From Microlunatus speluncae (GTDB taxonomy: Bacteria; Actinomycetota; Actinomycetes; Propionibacteriales; Propionibacteriaceae): 64,000 nt of DNA. How positions within the stretch are numbered: position 1 is the first letter of the stretch; the number at the start of each line of letters is the position of its first letter. A model generated the notes under the pieces. The model made no database searches. It was not told the DNA's origin and saw only the letters and a list, made by a program, of their open reading frames with translations. A program made the position numbers and the translations under genes. The stretch lies in assembly GCF_009299835.1 (NCBI RefSeq), contig NZ_VKCZ01000019.1:655216-719215 (forward strand). The letters are read 5' to 3'. Below are positions 1-7,485 of this stretch, in pieces.

Positions 1-2
1 GC

Positions 3-701
3 GAGTTCCCGGCCCTCGAGCGGGCGGAACGTGATCAGTTGGTGGACCTGGCCGTCGACGTCCTCGGGCCCGACCGGGTGGTCGCCCACGTCGGCGCCGG
101 CTCGCTGTACGAGGCGCACCGGCTGGCCGAGCACGCGACGTCGAGCGGAGTTCGCCGCGTCGCGCTGCTGACCCCGTACTATCTGCCGGCCGACGATCGG
201 CAGGTCGTCGAGCACGCCCACTCCTTCGCGGCGGCTCATCCGGAGTTGCAGGTCTTTCCCTATCTGTTCCCCGACCGGACCGGGGTCGAGGTCGGCGCGG
301 CGACGTTCCGGGCGCTGATGGAACCCGTGAACGTCGCCGGAGCCAAGCTGTCCGGCCGCGCCAACGACGACTTCGCGACGTTCGCCGGACTGATCCGCCC
401 GGACCAGGCGCTCTACACCGGTGACGACTCCCGGCTGCCGGTGATCAGGGCCGACGGGGGAGCGGGCGTGGTGTCCGGCTGCTTCGCCGCCGCTCCGGAA
501 CTGATGTTGCGCCATCGCGACGATCAGGTCGAGATCCGGCGCATCGTCGGGCTACTCGGGCCGTCGATCGCACGGCAGAAGCTGGCCCTGCGGCTGGCGT
601 CGGGCCGGCCGTGGCGGTCCCGGATGTCCCTGCCGGTGATCACGACCGACGTCACCGGCGAGATCGCGGCCCTCGTCGAACAGGCACACCGGCTCGGGTA
701 G
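3..701 (+). CDS. Dihydrodipicolinate synthase/N-acetylneuraminate lyase family protein, 5'-truncated by the window edge
   Basis: The reading frame is open to the left edge, so the true start lies outside the window; an internal TTG at 39 is not the start. The visible part covers the middle and C-terminal half of a DapA/NanA-type (beta/alpha)8 class I aldolase. The family pattern is clear: a helix beginning EFPALERAERDQ, then VVAHVGAGSLYEAHRLAEHA, then ALLTPYYLP (the tyrosine strand), and the stretch AGAKLSG, where the lysine is in the usual position of the Schiff-base lysine. Such enzymes cleave or condense pyruvate with an aldehyde (aspartate semialdehyde, sialic acid, sugar acids). The substrate cannot be told here. 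The last codons run into a tRNA-like fragment. Confidence 0.8.
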   Translation, partial: EFPALERAERDQLVDLAVDVLGPDRVVAHVGAGSLYEAHRLAEHATSSGVRRVALLTPYYLPADDRQVVEHAHSFAAAHPELQVFPYLFPDRTGVEVGAATFRALMEPVNVAGAKLSGRANDDFATFAGLIRPDQALYTGDDSRLPVIRADGGAGVVSGCFAAAPELMLRHRDDQVEIRRIVGLLGPSIARQKLALRLASGRPWRSRMSLPVITTDVTGEIAALVEQAHRLG

Positions 702-727
702 CGCGGGTTCGAATCCCGTCGGGGCTG
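698..727 (+). other. tRNA 3'-end-like fragment (T arm plus 3' acceptor strand), possible attachment-site remnant
   Basis: Positions 703-719 form a canonical T arm: a five-base-pair stem (one G-U) around the loop TTCGAAT at 708-714. Position 702 is C, as at tRNA position 48. The next seven bases, CGGGGCT at 720-726, look like an acceptor 3' strand. No matching 5' acceptor (AGCCCCG), D arm or anticodon arm precedes it; that space is the coding end of the aldolase. It is therefore a fragment, not a gene. Such pieces are typical of integrase attachment sites, but chance similarity cannot be excluded. Confidence 0.45.
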
Positions 728-739
728 GGTGGACCGAGA

Positions 740-772
740 AGACTGCGTCACATCCTAACCATGTGGCAGTCT
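740..772 (+). terminator. Hairpin downstream of the aldolase gene, possible terminator
   Basis: AGACTGCGTCACA (740-752) and TGTGGCAGTCT (762-772) form an imperfect hairpin in the gap after the aldolase gene. There is no T tract, so termination is only a suggestion. Confidence 0.3.
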
Positions 773-788
773 GCGCACACCATTGCAG

Positions 789-809
789 GTGAGGGTTACC
801 TAACCTTAG
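789..809 (+). promoter_or_regulatory. DtxR/IdeR-like iron box
   Basis: GTGAGGGTTACCTAACCTTAG resembles the inverted-repeat iron box recognised by actinobacterial DtxR/IdeR repressors; the reverse strand reads AAGGTTAGGTAACC, one base shorter in the centre than the usual consensus. It lies about 90 bp upstream of an iron-siderophore binding protein, the expected position for iron control. The match is imperfect, hence moderate confidence. Confidence 0.45.
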
Positions 810-896
810 CTCCGCCCGCCTTCCCCGATGGCGCCACCGTTCACGACCTCGTACGCTCCGAGACCGCTGGCCCCTCGCCTCTAGAAGAAGAGAAAG

Positions 897-1895
897 ATGA
901 GAACACCCATGAGCATCACCTCCCTGGGAAAGTTCGGCGCGGCCCTGACCGCCGCGCTGCTGAGCGCGACGCTCGTCCTCACTGCCTGCGGTAGCGACGC
1001 CAGGGACTCAGCCGGCGAAGTCAGCGAGACCCGCACCGTGCAGGCCGGCAACGGCGCCATCGAGGTCCCCGCCAACCCCCAGCGCATCGCCACGATCGGC
1101 AATACGACGCTGCCGTTCATCGACCTCGGCGGGAAACCGATCGGTGTCACGGCGGAGCCGGACTCCGATGTCGCGCGGTTGCCCGAGGACCAGCAGGCGA
1201 CGTACGCGTCCGCCACGATTCTCGCCGCCAGTGCCGACGAGGTCGACATGGAGAAACTCGCCAGCCTGAAGCCGGACCTCATCCTGGTTCAGGTGCCCGA
1301 CGCCGAGTTCGAGGCGATCGCGAAGGAGCTCGAGGCGATCGCCCCGACCGTGTTCTACGGGCTCGACGTCGAGTGGAAGGAGCTCGCCGACGGAGTAGCC
1401 GAGGCCGGCAAGGTGGCGGATGCGCTCAGCCAACAGAAGGCGGAGTTCGAGGGTAAGGTCGCCAAGATCAAGGAGAGCTACGGCAAGATCATCGCCGACA
1501 CCTCCTTCGTCGACGTCATCCGCTGGACGTCGTCCGACCCCGGAACGTTCGCCATCGCCGACATCGGATGCTCCGAGATCGCCAGGGAAGACGTCGGACT
1601 GGATCTCCCCGAGGCTGCCGACGGCGACGAACCCCTGGCCTGGACGCCCATGTCGTTCGAGCAGCTCAGCGAGCTGTCGAAGTACGACGTGATCACCTAC
1701 CCGGTCGACGCCGCGGGCAAGCCGACCGAGCCGTTCGTGCCGGTGATCGAGACGAACACGTGGAAGGCGCTGCCGGCCGTCACCTCCGGTCGCGCGCTCG
1801 GAGTCTTCTGCCCCGGTAACAACTCCTACGGAGCCGTCAACCGCTACCTGGACTCGCTCGACCTCGCCCTGGCAGCCCTCCCGGCCAAGCAGTGA
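897..1895 (+). CDS. Iron-siderophore ABC transporter substrate-binding lipoprotein
   Basis: This 332-residue protein starts with a signal sequence and a lipobox (LTAC, cysteine near residue 31), so it should be anchored outside the membrane. The rest fits the FepB/FhuD/BtuF periplasmic-binding class III fold: NPQRIATIGNTTLPFIDLGGKPIGV, a predicted DLILVQ strand before a loop, the long connecting helix around KVADALSQQKAEFE, and a second lobe ending LDSLDLALA. It would bind ferric siderophore and deliver it to a permease not present in this window. An in-frame ATG at 909 is an alternative start. The upstream iron box and the downstream esterase support iron uptake. Confidence 0.85.
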   Translation: MRTPMSITSLGKFGAALTAALLSATLVLTACGSDARDSAGEVSETRTVQAGNGAIEVPANPQRIATIGNTTLPFIDLGGKPIGVTAEPDSDVARLPEDQQATYASATILAASADEVDMEKLASLKPDLILVQVPDAEFEAIAKELEAIAPTVFYGLDVEWKELADGVAEAGKVADALSQQKAEFEGKVAKIKESYGKIIADTSFVDVIRWTSSDPGTFAIADIGCSEIAREDVGLDLPEAADGDEPLAWTPMSFEQLSELSKYDVITYPVDAAGKPTEPFVPVIETNTWKALPAVTSGRALGVFCPGNNSYGAVNRYLDSLDLALAALPAKQ

Positions 1896-1941
1896 GAACC
1901 CTCTCGCTGCCGGCGGCAGTCGGCTGGGACGAAGGGACGGG

Positions 1942-3132
1942 ATGAATCCCTTCGTCGAGAAGCTGGCGAGCGGTGAGTGGAGTCCGGAAAGGTTCAGACG
2001 GCAGCTGGAGGAGACGGGCGCCCCGCTCGTCGAGCGGGTCTCGGCGACCGAGGTGGACGTGACGTTCGCCGACGAGCCGGGCGACAACACGGCGGTCGCG
2101 CTCGGGGTCGTCATCGGCCCCAGAATCGGCTTCAACCTGATCGACCCGGAGTTCTCGTCGGTGGCTGGGACGCCGTTTCACGTTCTGACCCTGCGGATGC
2201 GTTCCGACCTGCGCTTCTCGTACGTGTTCTCGCGGTCCGGGCCGACAGGGGAGGAGCGGCATCCGGACCCGTTCAATCCGCCGCCGGCATTCTCGGAGTG
2301 CTCGGTGGAGAGGTTCTCCGGGGCCTCGGTGGCGGCGCTGCCCGATGCGGTGCCGTTGCCCGGGCTCGACCAGGCCGAAGCGCGGCCGGCTCCGGCCGCG
2401 GAACCGGCGGTGTTGACGAGCGAGTTGCTGGGAGACGACCGTCGTGTCTGGGTCTCGCTGCCCCCGGGTGACCTTTCGGACGCGGGCCTGCTGCCGTACG
2501 TGATCCACCTGGACGGGACGCCGGAGCACAGCGCGCCGAGCGTGCGTGATGTCCTGGTCGAGGCGGGACTGATCCGACCCTGTGTGGTGGTCCTCGTCGA
2601 GAATGCCGGACCGCAGCGCGACGGGGAACTGCTCTGCAATCCCGCGTTCTCCCGGATGCTGGTCGAGGAACTGGTGCCGTGGCTGCACCACCGTCTGCGT
2701 CTTGAGGGTCTGGCGCTCTCGCGGGAACCCGCCGATGTGGCGCTGGCCGGTGAGAGCTTCGGCGGACTGTGCGCCGGATGGACGGCGCTGCACCACCCGA
2801 CCACCTTCGGCAACGCCATCCTCCAGTCCCCGTCGTGTGGGTACCACCCTGACCTCACCTGGGGCACCGGGGCCCGTGAGCTGCTGCGCCGCACCCCCGT
2901 ACCGACGCTGATCGCCGACTACCTCGCCGCGGAGACGGCGCCGATCCGCATCTTCCACGACGTGGGCGAACTGGAGAGCTCGAACACCCACAGCCGTTGG
3001 CTGGACCACGTGCTCACTCAGAAGGGTTACGACACCAGGTACCGAGAGTTCGCCGGGGGACACGACTACGCCTGGTGGCGCGGACTCTTCGCCGAGGCCC
3101 TGCAGTGGTGCTTCCCGCTCAAGGCGTCGTGA
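1942..3132 (+). CDS. Enterochelin esterase-like protein (Fes family)
   Basis: A 396-residue cytoplasmic protein with an N-terminal enterochelin-esterase domain (MRSDLRFSYVFSR and the HPDPFNPP motif) and a C-terminal alpha/beta-hydrolase of the esterase D type. The nucleophile elbow is GESFGG (serine near residue 272) and the catalytic histidine lies in GGHDYAWWR near the end. Fes enzymes hydrolyse imported ferric siderophore so that iron is released. The gene follows the siderophore-binding lipoprotein by 46 bp with a ribosome site GAAGGGACGGG, so both probably form an iron-regulated operon. The precise siderophore is unknown. Confidence 0.85.
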   Translation: MNPFVEKLASGEWSPERFRRQLEETGAPLVERVSATEVDVTFADEPGDNTAVALGVVIGPRIGFNLIDPEFSSVAGTPFHVLTLRMRSDLRFSYVFSRSGPTGEERHPDPFNPPPAFSECSVERFSGASVAALPDAVPLPGLDQAEARPAPAAEPAVLTSELLGDDRRVWVSLPPGDLSDAGLLPYVIHLDGTPEHSAPSVRDVLVEAGLIRPCVVVLVENAGPQRDGELLCNPAFSRMLVEELVPWLHHRLRLEGLALSREPADVALAGESFGGLCAGWTALHHPTTFGNAILQSPSCGYHPDLTWGTGARELLRRTPVPTLIADYLAAETAPIRIFHDVGELESSNTHSRWLDHVLTQKGYDTRYREFAGGHDYAWWRGLFAEALQWCFPLKAS

Positions 3133-3162
3133 ACCGCGGGTCCCTCGGTCCGGTTGAACCTC

Positions 3163-4107
3163 CTAGGGCAGGTCAGAGCCGGGTGCTGATTGGCTGGTCG
3201 CGCGGAACTCGCTGGGGCTGAGGCCGATACTGCGACGGAAGGTGCGGGCGAGATGCTGGCCCGAGCTGAAGCCGACCTCGATCGCGATCGCGGTGATCGT
3301 GAGGTCGCTGGTAGTGAGAAGTTGCCTGGCCCGGTTGAGCTTGCGATCGGTCTGGTACTCGTGTGGCCCTCGACCGAGCTCCGCGGAGAAGAGGGCGGCG
3401 AGGTAGTTGGGGGCCAGCCCGACCCTCGCCGCGAGAGTCCTGAGCGGCCAGTTGTGCGCGTACTCGCGATCAAGAAGGTGCTGCACCTCCTGGACGGCCG
3501 GGTGGCAGCCGATGGTGCGTACCGGGCCGGATCGGACCAGCCGGCGCGTCAACTCGAGGACGATGCGGTCCAGTGCGAGGGACAGTCCGGTCCCGAGTTG
3601 CTGCTGCGCGGTGGTGACCTCGTTGATCAACTGGGCGAAGGGATCGACGAGGCGGGCGGCGTCGCGCAGGTGGACCACCGGCTCGGGTACGGTCCACAAC
3701 GGCCGGAGCTCGGGCTGCCGCTCCAGCGATCGGGCGGGATCGAAGGCTGCATAGGTGAAATGGATGTTCGCGCCCGGATGCTCGGCCATCGCGTGCACCG
3801 TGTCCGGAGCGACGCCGAGGAGATCTCCGGGCCGGACGGTCCAGGTCCGGTTGTCGGCCCGCCAGCGGGTGACGCCGTGCAACTGGAGGTAGAACTCCCA
3901 GGTCGGGTGATCATGATCGTCGATCATGAACCGGTGCGGCGCCCACTGCTCACCGGCGTGGAGCAGCCCTGACCCGGCGAGGTCGTGGACGTCGGCGGCG
4001 AATCCCGCGCGCAGATAGCGCGGCCGGGTCAGGGCCGGGGCCGCAGCGAAGGCCCGCGCTCGAGGATCGATCTGGCCAGTGTCAGGTGACACCTGAAGAT
4101 CGTGCAC
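3163..4107 (-). CDS. AraC-family transcriptional regulator
   Basis: The protein has an N-terminal cupin sensor (HPTWEFYLQLHGVTRWRADNR and a following GDLLGVAPDTVHAM strand) and a C-terminal double helix-turn-helix: LRTLAARVGLAPNYLAALFS, then ITAIAIEVGFSSGQHLARTF ending with the usual P-x-E-F motif. The frame stays open to a TTG at 4128, but the GTG at 4107 follows AGGAG closely and is preferred. It is divergent from a phytanoyl-CoA dioxygenase-like gene, a frequent arrangement where the AraC protein controls the dioxygenase. The cupin would sense an unknown small molecule. Confidence 0.85.
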   Translation of the reverse strand: MHDLQVSPDTGQIDPRARAFAAAPALTRPRYLRAGFAADVHDLAGSGLLHAGEQWAPHRFMIDDHDHPTWEFYLQLHGVTRWRADNRTWTVRPGDLLGVAPDTVHAMAEHPGANIHFTYAAFDPARSLERQPELRPLWTVPEPVVHLRDAARLVDPFAQLINEVTTAQQQLGTGLSLALDRIVLELTRRLVRSGPVRTIGCHPAVQEVQHLLDREYAHNWPLRTLAARVGLAPNYLAALFSAELGRGPHEYQTDRKLNRARQLLTTSDLTITAIAIEVGFSSGQHLARTFRRSIGLSPSEFRATSQSAPGSDLP

Positions 4108-4127
4108 GATCTCCTGCACATCGTGCA
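4099..4127. promoter_or_regulatory. Direct repeats ATCGTGCA, candidate AraC binding sites
   Basis: ATCGTGCA occurs at 4099-4106 and again at 4120-4127, start to start 21 bp, that is two helical turns on one face. This is the normal geometry for AraC-type activators. The repeats lie between the AraC gene and the divergent dioxygenase gene. Confidence 0.45.
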
Positions 4128-4157
4128 AGACCGCGGCCGGTCCGCACTGACAGGCTC

Positions 4158-5024
4158 ATGATCATGCAGCAGCCTTCGACGTCACCTCAGCTGACCGACT
4201 CGCAGCAACGCCTGTTGCCTGCCCGCGCGGACGTGCAGTCCTACCGAGAGCACGGGTTCTGGATCTCCCCGGTGATCATTCCGGACGACGTCCTCGACGC
4301 CGCCGAGCGCGGCATGCAGCGCTACTACGCGGGAGACCTGGACAGCACCGGAATCCACCCGGCCGGCTGGGCCCCCGAGGTCGGCACCGGGCTACGCAAG
4401 AACGACTACTCGTCGCTGTGCGTCGACGAACTCGCGGCGCTCGTCCGGCACCCGATGATCGGCGCCACCGCCGCGGCACTGTCCGGGGCCGCCGGGATCC
4501 GGCTCTGGCATGATCAACTGCTGTACAAGCCGAGCGACGACGGCGACGGCAAGGTCAACGTCGGTTGGCACACCGACCGGCAGTACTGGGAATCCTGCAC
4601 GTCGACCGAGATGCTGACGGCGTGGGTGGCCTTCCACGACGTCGATCCCGAGGGAGGATCGGTCGGTTTCCTCGACCGGAGCCACACCTGGGACGTCACC
4701 GGTCTGGACTTCTTCAGCCAAGACCTCGCCGGCCTGGAGGACTCGATCCGGGCCCAAGGATTCTCGTTCGATCTTCGTGCCACCACCATGAAGCGTGGCC
4801 AGGTCAGCTTCCACCATTGCCGGACCGTCCACGGCAGCGGCGCCAACCGGAGCGGCGCGCCCCGGCGTTCGCTGGCGATCCACCTGCAGCCGACCGACAA
4901 TCGGCCCTTGGTCCGCGCGGACGGTCAGGTCGACCCCCACACCAACACCCGGCTGGCGCGTCAGACCGACGGCCTGCCCGACTTCGGTGAGGAACGCCTC
5001 TTCCCACTGCTGTGGGGACGATGA
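4158..5024 (+). CDS. Phytanoyl-CoA dioxygenase (PhyH) family protein
   Basis: A 288-residue Fe(II)/2-oxoglutarate-dependent oxygenase of the PhyH family. The metal triad is visible: GWHTDRQYW gives H-x-D and FHHCRTVHGSG gives the distal histidine, followed about ten residues later by the 2-oxoglutarate-binding arginine in RRSLAIH. The frame is open further upstream but that part overlaps the divergent regulator; ATG 4158 (or 4164) fits family starts. These enzymes hydroxylate small molecules, lipids or natural products; the substrate here is unknown. Control by the divergent AraC protein is likely. Confidence 0.85.
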   Translation: MIMQQPSTSPQLTDSQQRLLPARADVQSYREHGFWISPVIIPDDVLDAAERGMQRYYAGDLDSTGIHPAGWAPEVGTGLRKNDYSSLCVDELAALVRHPMIGATAAALSGAAGIRLWHDQLLYKPSDDGDGKVNVGWHTDRQYWESCTSTEMLTAWVAFHDVDPEGGSVGFLDRSHTWDVTGLDFFSQDLAGLEDSIRAQGFSFDLRATTMKRGQVSFHHCRTVHGSGANRSGAPRRSLAIHLQPTDNRPLVRADGQVDPHTNTRLARQTDGLPDFGEERLFPLLWGR

Positions 5025-5169
5025 GCGCACGCCACGTCCGCTGCATCCGTGCCGCTTTCAATCCAGGAATGGCCGGATCGGTCCGAGACCGTCCGATCAC
5101 CATCGTCGCGAGTCAGGGGCCGGCAGAGATCTGCCGGCAAGCAGCATGGCCGGAGTGCTCCCTGGATCA

Positions 5170-5500
5170 GTGGGCGGGATTCGATCTTGGCCTCGTTCGT
5201 GGCTCCCATCGATCGACAGATCCTTGCCGTCCGTCCTCGGTCAGCCGTAGACGGAGCTGCCGGAGTTGGCGGCACAGTGTCTGGGCCTGGTGGGGGTCAG
5301 ACCGGTCCGGGTTTCGTCGTTGAGTGCTCGACCTCGGGCCAGGCGGCGTCGACATGGTCCCGGCCGAGCTGGGTCACCCGGAGAAGGGTTCGGCGCCCGC
5401 GGCCGCGGGCGCCGTCGCGGATGCTCAGTCCGTCCGCTGGGAGAGACTCGAGGTGGCGGGTAACGGTTTGCGGCCGGGTCTGATCAGACGATCCAAGCTG
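5170..5500 (-). pseudogene. Decayed MarR-family regulator remnant
   Basis: On the minus strand between about 5500 and 5297 the frame reads QTVTRHLESLPADGLSIRDG followed by RRTLLRVTQLGRDHVD, which is the recognition helix and wing of a MarR-type winged helix. The N-terminal half is missing, and a plausible C-terminal helix (TLCRQLRQLRLRLTED) sits in another frame at about 5190-5260. This pattern suggests truncation plus a frameshift. It overlaps the end of a small membrane-protein gene. The assignment rests on a short match and is tentative. Confidence 0.4.
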
Positions 5501-5625
5501 CGAGTCAGCAGCATCGCGACTATCCCCACCACGGCGAGCACAACCATCGTCAGGCCCAGCCACAGAGCCGAACGAGCCAAGCGCTGCTCCAACTCGCGAT
5601 CGTGCTTCTTCCAGTCGTACCCCAT
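5425..5625 (-). CDS. Small single-span membrane protein, unknown
   Basis: This 66-residue protein has a charged N-terminus (MGYDWKKHDRELEQRLARS), one strongly hydrophobic helix (LWLGLTMVVLAVVGIVAMLL, about residues 20-39) and a basic tail (RSLDRLIRPGRK). The predicted topology is one membrane span. ATG 5625 is preceded by a purine-rich GGGGG; a longer start at 5664 adds residues without obvious purpose. The 3' end overlaps the MarR remnant, so it may itself be part of a degraded region. I recognise no family. Confidence 0.45.
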   Translation of the reverse strand: MGYDWKKHDRELEQRLARSALWLGLTMVVLAVVGIVAMLLTRSLDRLIRPGRKPLPATSSLSQRTD

Positions 5626-5729
5626 CACCCCCACGGTAGAGAGCAACGGCGCGGCCCGGCTCAAACGGCGTGCATCTAGCCGGTAGCCGCATCCGTATGC
5701 GCGGATACATGTGCGGAACTTCTATGCAC

Positions 5730-5771
5730 CCAACGTGTTGTATTTACCCAACACTGTTGTATTCTTCCAAC
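5730..5771 (+). promoter_or_regulatory. Leaderless promoter with overlapping palindromic operator
   Basis: TTGTAT (5738-5743) and TATTCT (5760-5765) are spaced 16 bp apart, and the ATG follows six bases after the -10 box, so the transcript should begin at or near the start codon. Two related palindromes, CAACGTGTTG (5731-5740) and CAACACTGTTG (5750-5759 region), each followed by TATT, overlap both promoter elements. This is the classic layout of an autoregulated toxin-antitoxin-like promoter. Confidence 0.5.
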
Positions 5772-6029
5772 ATGGCGGCGGGTCGGCACTCGAAGAAGGA
5801 AGTTGCGGAGGCCCTACGAGGGCTGCCGGATCACTTCATCGTGGTGGCGACCGATGCCGGGCATCGGTGGGGTTATGTCGAGTGCACGGTGTGTGGTGAT
5901 CGGCTGAGCATCTGGTCGACGCCGCGCAGCCCCGGGAATCACGCGAAGGACATTGCCCGGTTCGCGGCGCGGCACGAGCACCCGGAACGGAAGAAGAAGA
6001 CCGAGCAGGAGAAGGAGGGCGGATCGTGA
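5772..6029 (+). CDS. Small HicA-like protein of a two- or three-gene accessory module
   Basis: An 85-residue protein: SKKEVAEALRGLPDHFIVV at the start, then GHRWGYVECTVCGDRLSIW with a C-x2-C pair, then STPRSPGNHAKDIARF and a lysine/glutamate-rich tail. The order (short helix, GH-x-W-G strand, basic strand, helix) recalls the dsRNA-binding-like fold of HicA toxins, and proteins of this general pattern occur beside DNA-binding partners in accessory regions. I cannot assign a function from sequence alone. It has no leader, and the next gene begins inside its stop codon (GTGA), so both are translated together. Confidence 0.6.
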   Translation: MAAGRHSKKEVAEALRGLPDHFIVVATDAGHRWGYVECTVCGDRLSIWSTPRSPGNHAKDIARFAARHEHPERKKKTEQEKEGGS

Positions 6030-6532
6030 CAACGACATATGAGTTCACCGCGGTGCTGGACCGGCCGGTCGTGACCGATGCCGATCATGACCGGCTGTTC
6101 GAGGCCGGGCTGGACGACACCACCCCGGAAGGGGCCCGGCTGCATGTGCACCGGGAGGCCGAGCGGCTGCTGGACGCGATCCAGTCGGTCATCGGCGATA
6201 GCCGGCGGGCCGGGTTCGAGGTCGTCGGCCTGGACGTGGAAGACCTGGTGACGATCGAGACGATCGCCGAACGGATCGGCCGGACGTATGAGTCGGTGCG
6301 GTTGTGGAAGACGGGCCGGCGCGGCCCGGGCGGCTTCCCGGAGCCGGTGAACACGGGCGGGTTCGGCCTGTACCGGTGGAGCGAGGTTAGGGCCTGGCTG
6401 ACCGCCCACGGCCACGGCGCCGAGCTGCCCGACCTCGCCGACGAGCAACTCCTCGCGGCGGCCGATCACCTGTTGCGGGCCCGGGCGCTGGCCGGCGACG
6501 GCTGGCCGGCCCTGGCCCACCTCGCCGCATGA
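6026..6532 (+). CDS. Helix-turn-helix protein, putative partner/antitoxin-like regulator
   Basis: A 168-residue protein with two parts. The N-terminal 65 residues resemble a HicB-like or ferredoxin-like small domain (YEFTAVLDRPVVTDADHDRLFEAGLDD, then a helix AERLLDAIQSVI). Residues about 70-120 are a MerR/AlpA-like helix-turn-helix: VTIETIAERIGRTYESVRLW, then GGFPEPV and FGLYRWSEVRAWL. The C-terminus is helical. It overlaps the preceding small gene by four bases and the following micro-gene by four. It probably binds the palindromes in the module promoter; this is inference. Confidence 0.65.
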   Translation: MTTTYEFTAVLDRPVVTDADHDRLFEAGLDDTTPEGARLHVHREAERLLDAIQSVIGDSRRAGFEVVGLDVEDLVTIETIAERIGRTYESVRLWKTGRRGPGGFPEPVNTGGFGLYRWSEVRAWLTAHGHGAELPDLADEQLLAAADHLLRARALAGDGWPALAHLAA

Positions 6533-6651
6533 CCACGACACCGTGCCGTGTCGCCTGTCTGCCGCTGCTGAACGCCTCGCACGAGTGCACCGAGTGCGGC
6601 GCACACATCGCCGAGCCGCACGCGTCGGGCTGTCCGGCCGGCCAAGACTGA
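6529..6651 (+). CDS. Cysteine-rich micropeptide, third gene of the module
   Basis: A 40-residue frame begins at an ATG overlapping the previous stop (ATGA). It encodes five cysteines, including a C-x2-C knuckle (HECTECGAH) and a later histidine/cysteine, so a small zinc-ribbon-like fold is possible. Translational coupling and the cysteine pattern are the only evidence; there is no family match I recognise, and chance coding cannot be excluded. Confidence 0.4.
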   Translation: MTTTPCRVACLPLLNASHECTECGAHIAEPHASGCPAGQD

Positions 6652-6789
6652 AGGCCCGCCCCTTGGTCGGATCAAGATCATCGAGGTCAAGATCGCCGGG
6701 TGGGAGTTCAGCCAGCGCAGCGCGACAGTGCCCGTTCGATTCGCGGCGAGGATCCACGGCGCCGGCTGCTGATCGCTTCCGGGCGTGGC

Positions 6790-7485
6790 TCAGGCCGGTG
6801 GGAGGGCGGAGGTCATGATCATCGTTCCGGACTTGTCGAGGACCTTGATCATCTTGGCGTCGGCCCGCAGCACGGCCGCGTTGAGCTGGCAGTCCACCGG
6901 GAGTCGGGAGCCGACGAAGCCACCGGCGGTGTACTCCGTGCCGTTGTCGTCGACAAGAACCACGGTGAACGAGTTGCCGACCGGTAGCCCGCCGATCTCG
7001 ACCCGGGTCTCGGTGCCCCAGGTGTGTGCCACGACGGCGCCGTTGACCTCGACTCCAGCCGGGGCATCGGAGAAGGTGATCGGCTCGACGGCACCGAGGG
7101 TGCCGGGCGGGCCCGTCGGCGGCTTGGGACGGGCCAGCTCGGCAATCGCCCCCTGCCCGAGCGCACCGGCCAGGACCAGGGCGACAGCCGCGGCCGCCAG
7201 CCCGATCCGGCGCCGTAACCTGCTCGTGCCACGGGACGCGGTGTCGTTCTCGGCGGCCTGGATGATCTTGGCGCGCAGCCTCGGCGGTGGTGCCGCCTCC
7301 CGGAAGATCGGCGCGTGCTCGAGGTGGGCGAGTTCCGGACCGAACTGGTCGAACTCGATCCCGGGGAATCGCTGCAGCAGGGTGTCGAGCTCGAGCTGTT
7401 CCGGCCCGGTCAGCGGCCGGTCTTCGCCGAGCTCGAGCAACTGGAGCACCCGGGCACGGCCAGCGGTCTCATCGGGATCAGCCAT
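6790..7485 (-). CDS. RskA-like anti-sigma factor (membrane)
   Basis: About 231 residues. The N-terminal 80 residues form a cytoplasmic anti-sigma domain (LLELGEDRPLTGPEQLELD), then one membrane helix (IGLAAAAVALVLAGALG, about residues 93-112), then an extracytoplasmic RskA-type domain with VEIGGLPVGNSFTVVLVDDNG. It should hold the upstream ECF sigma factor at the membrane until a signal releases it, often by proteolysis. ATG 7485 overlaps the sigma gene by eight bases; a GTG at 7494, closer to GGAGG, is an equally plausible start. Confidence 0.8.
   Translation of the reverse strand: MADPDETAGRARVLQLLELGEDRPLTGPEQLELDTLLQRFPGIEFDQFGPELAHLEHAPIFREAAPPPRLRAKIIQAAENDTASRGTSRLRRRIGLAAAAVALVLAGALGQGAIAELARPKPPTGPPGTLGAVEPITFSDAPAGVEVNGAVVAHTWGTETRVEIGGLPVGNSFTVVLVDDNGTEYTAGGFVGSRLPVDCQLNAAVLRADAKMIKVLDKSGTMIMTSALPPA

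Noticed and set aside
636..727. Complete tRNA gene overlapping the aldolase end
   Set aside because: The T arm and acceptor 3' strand are present, but the 5' acceptor, D arm and anticodon arm are absent.
5670..5771. Longer start for the HicA-like protein upstream of 5772
   Set aside because: The extension would run through the -35, -10 and operator sequences; ATG 5772 fits a leaderless start.
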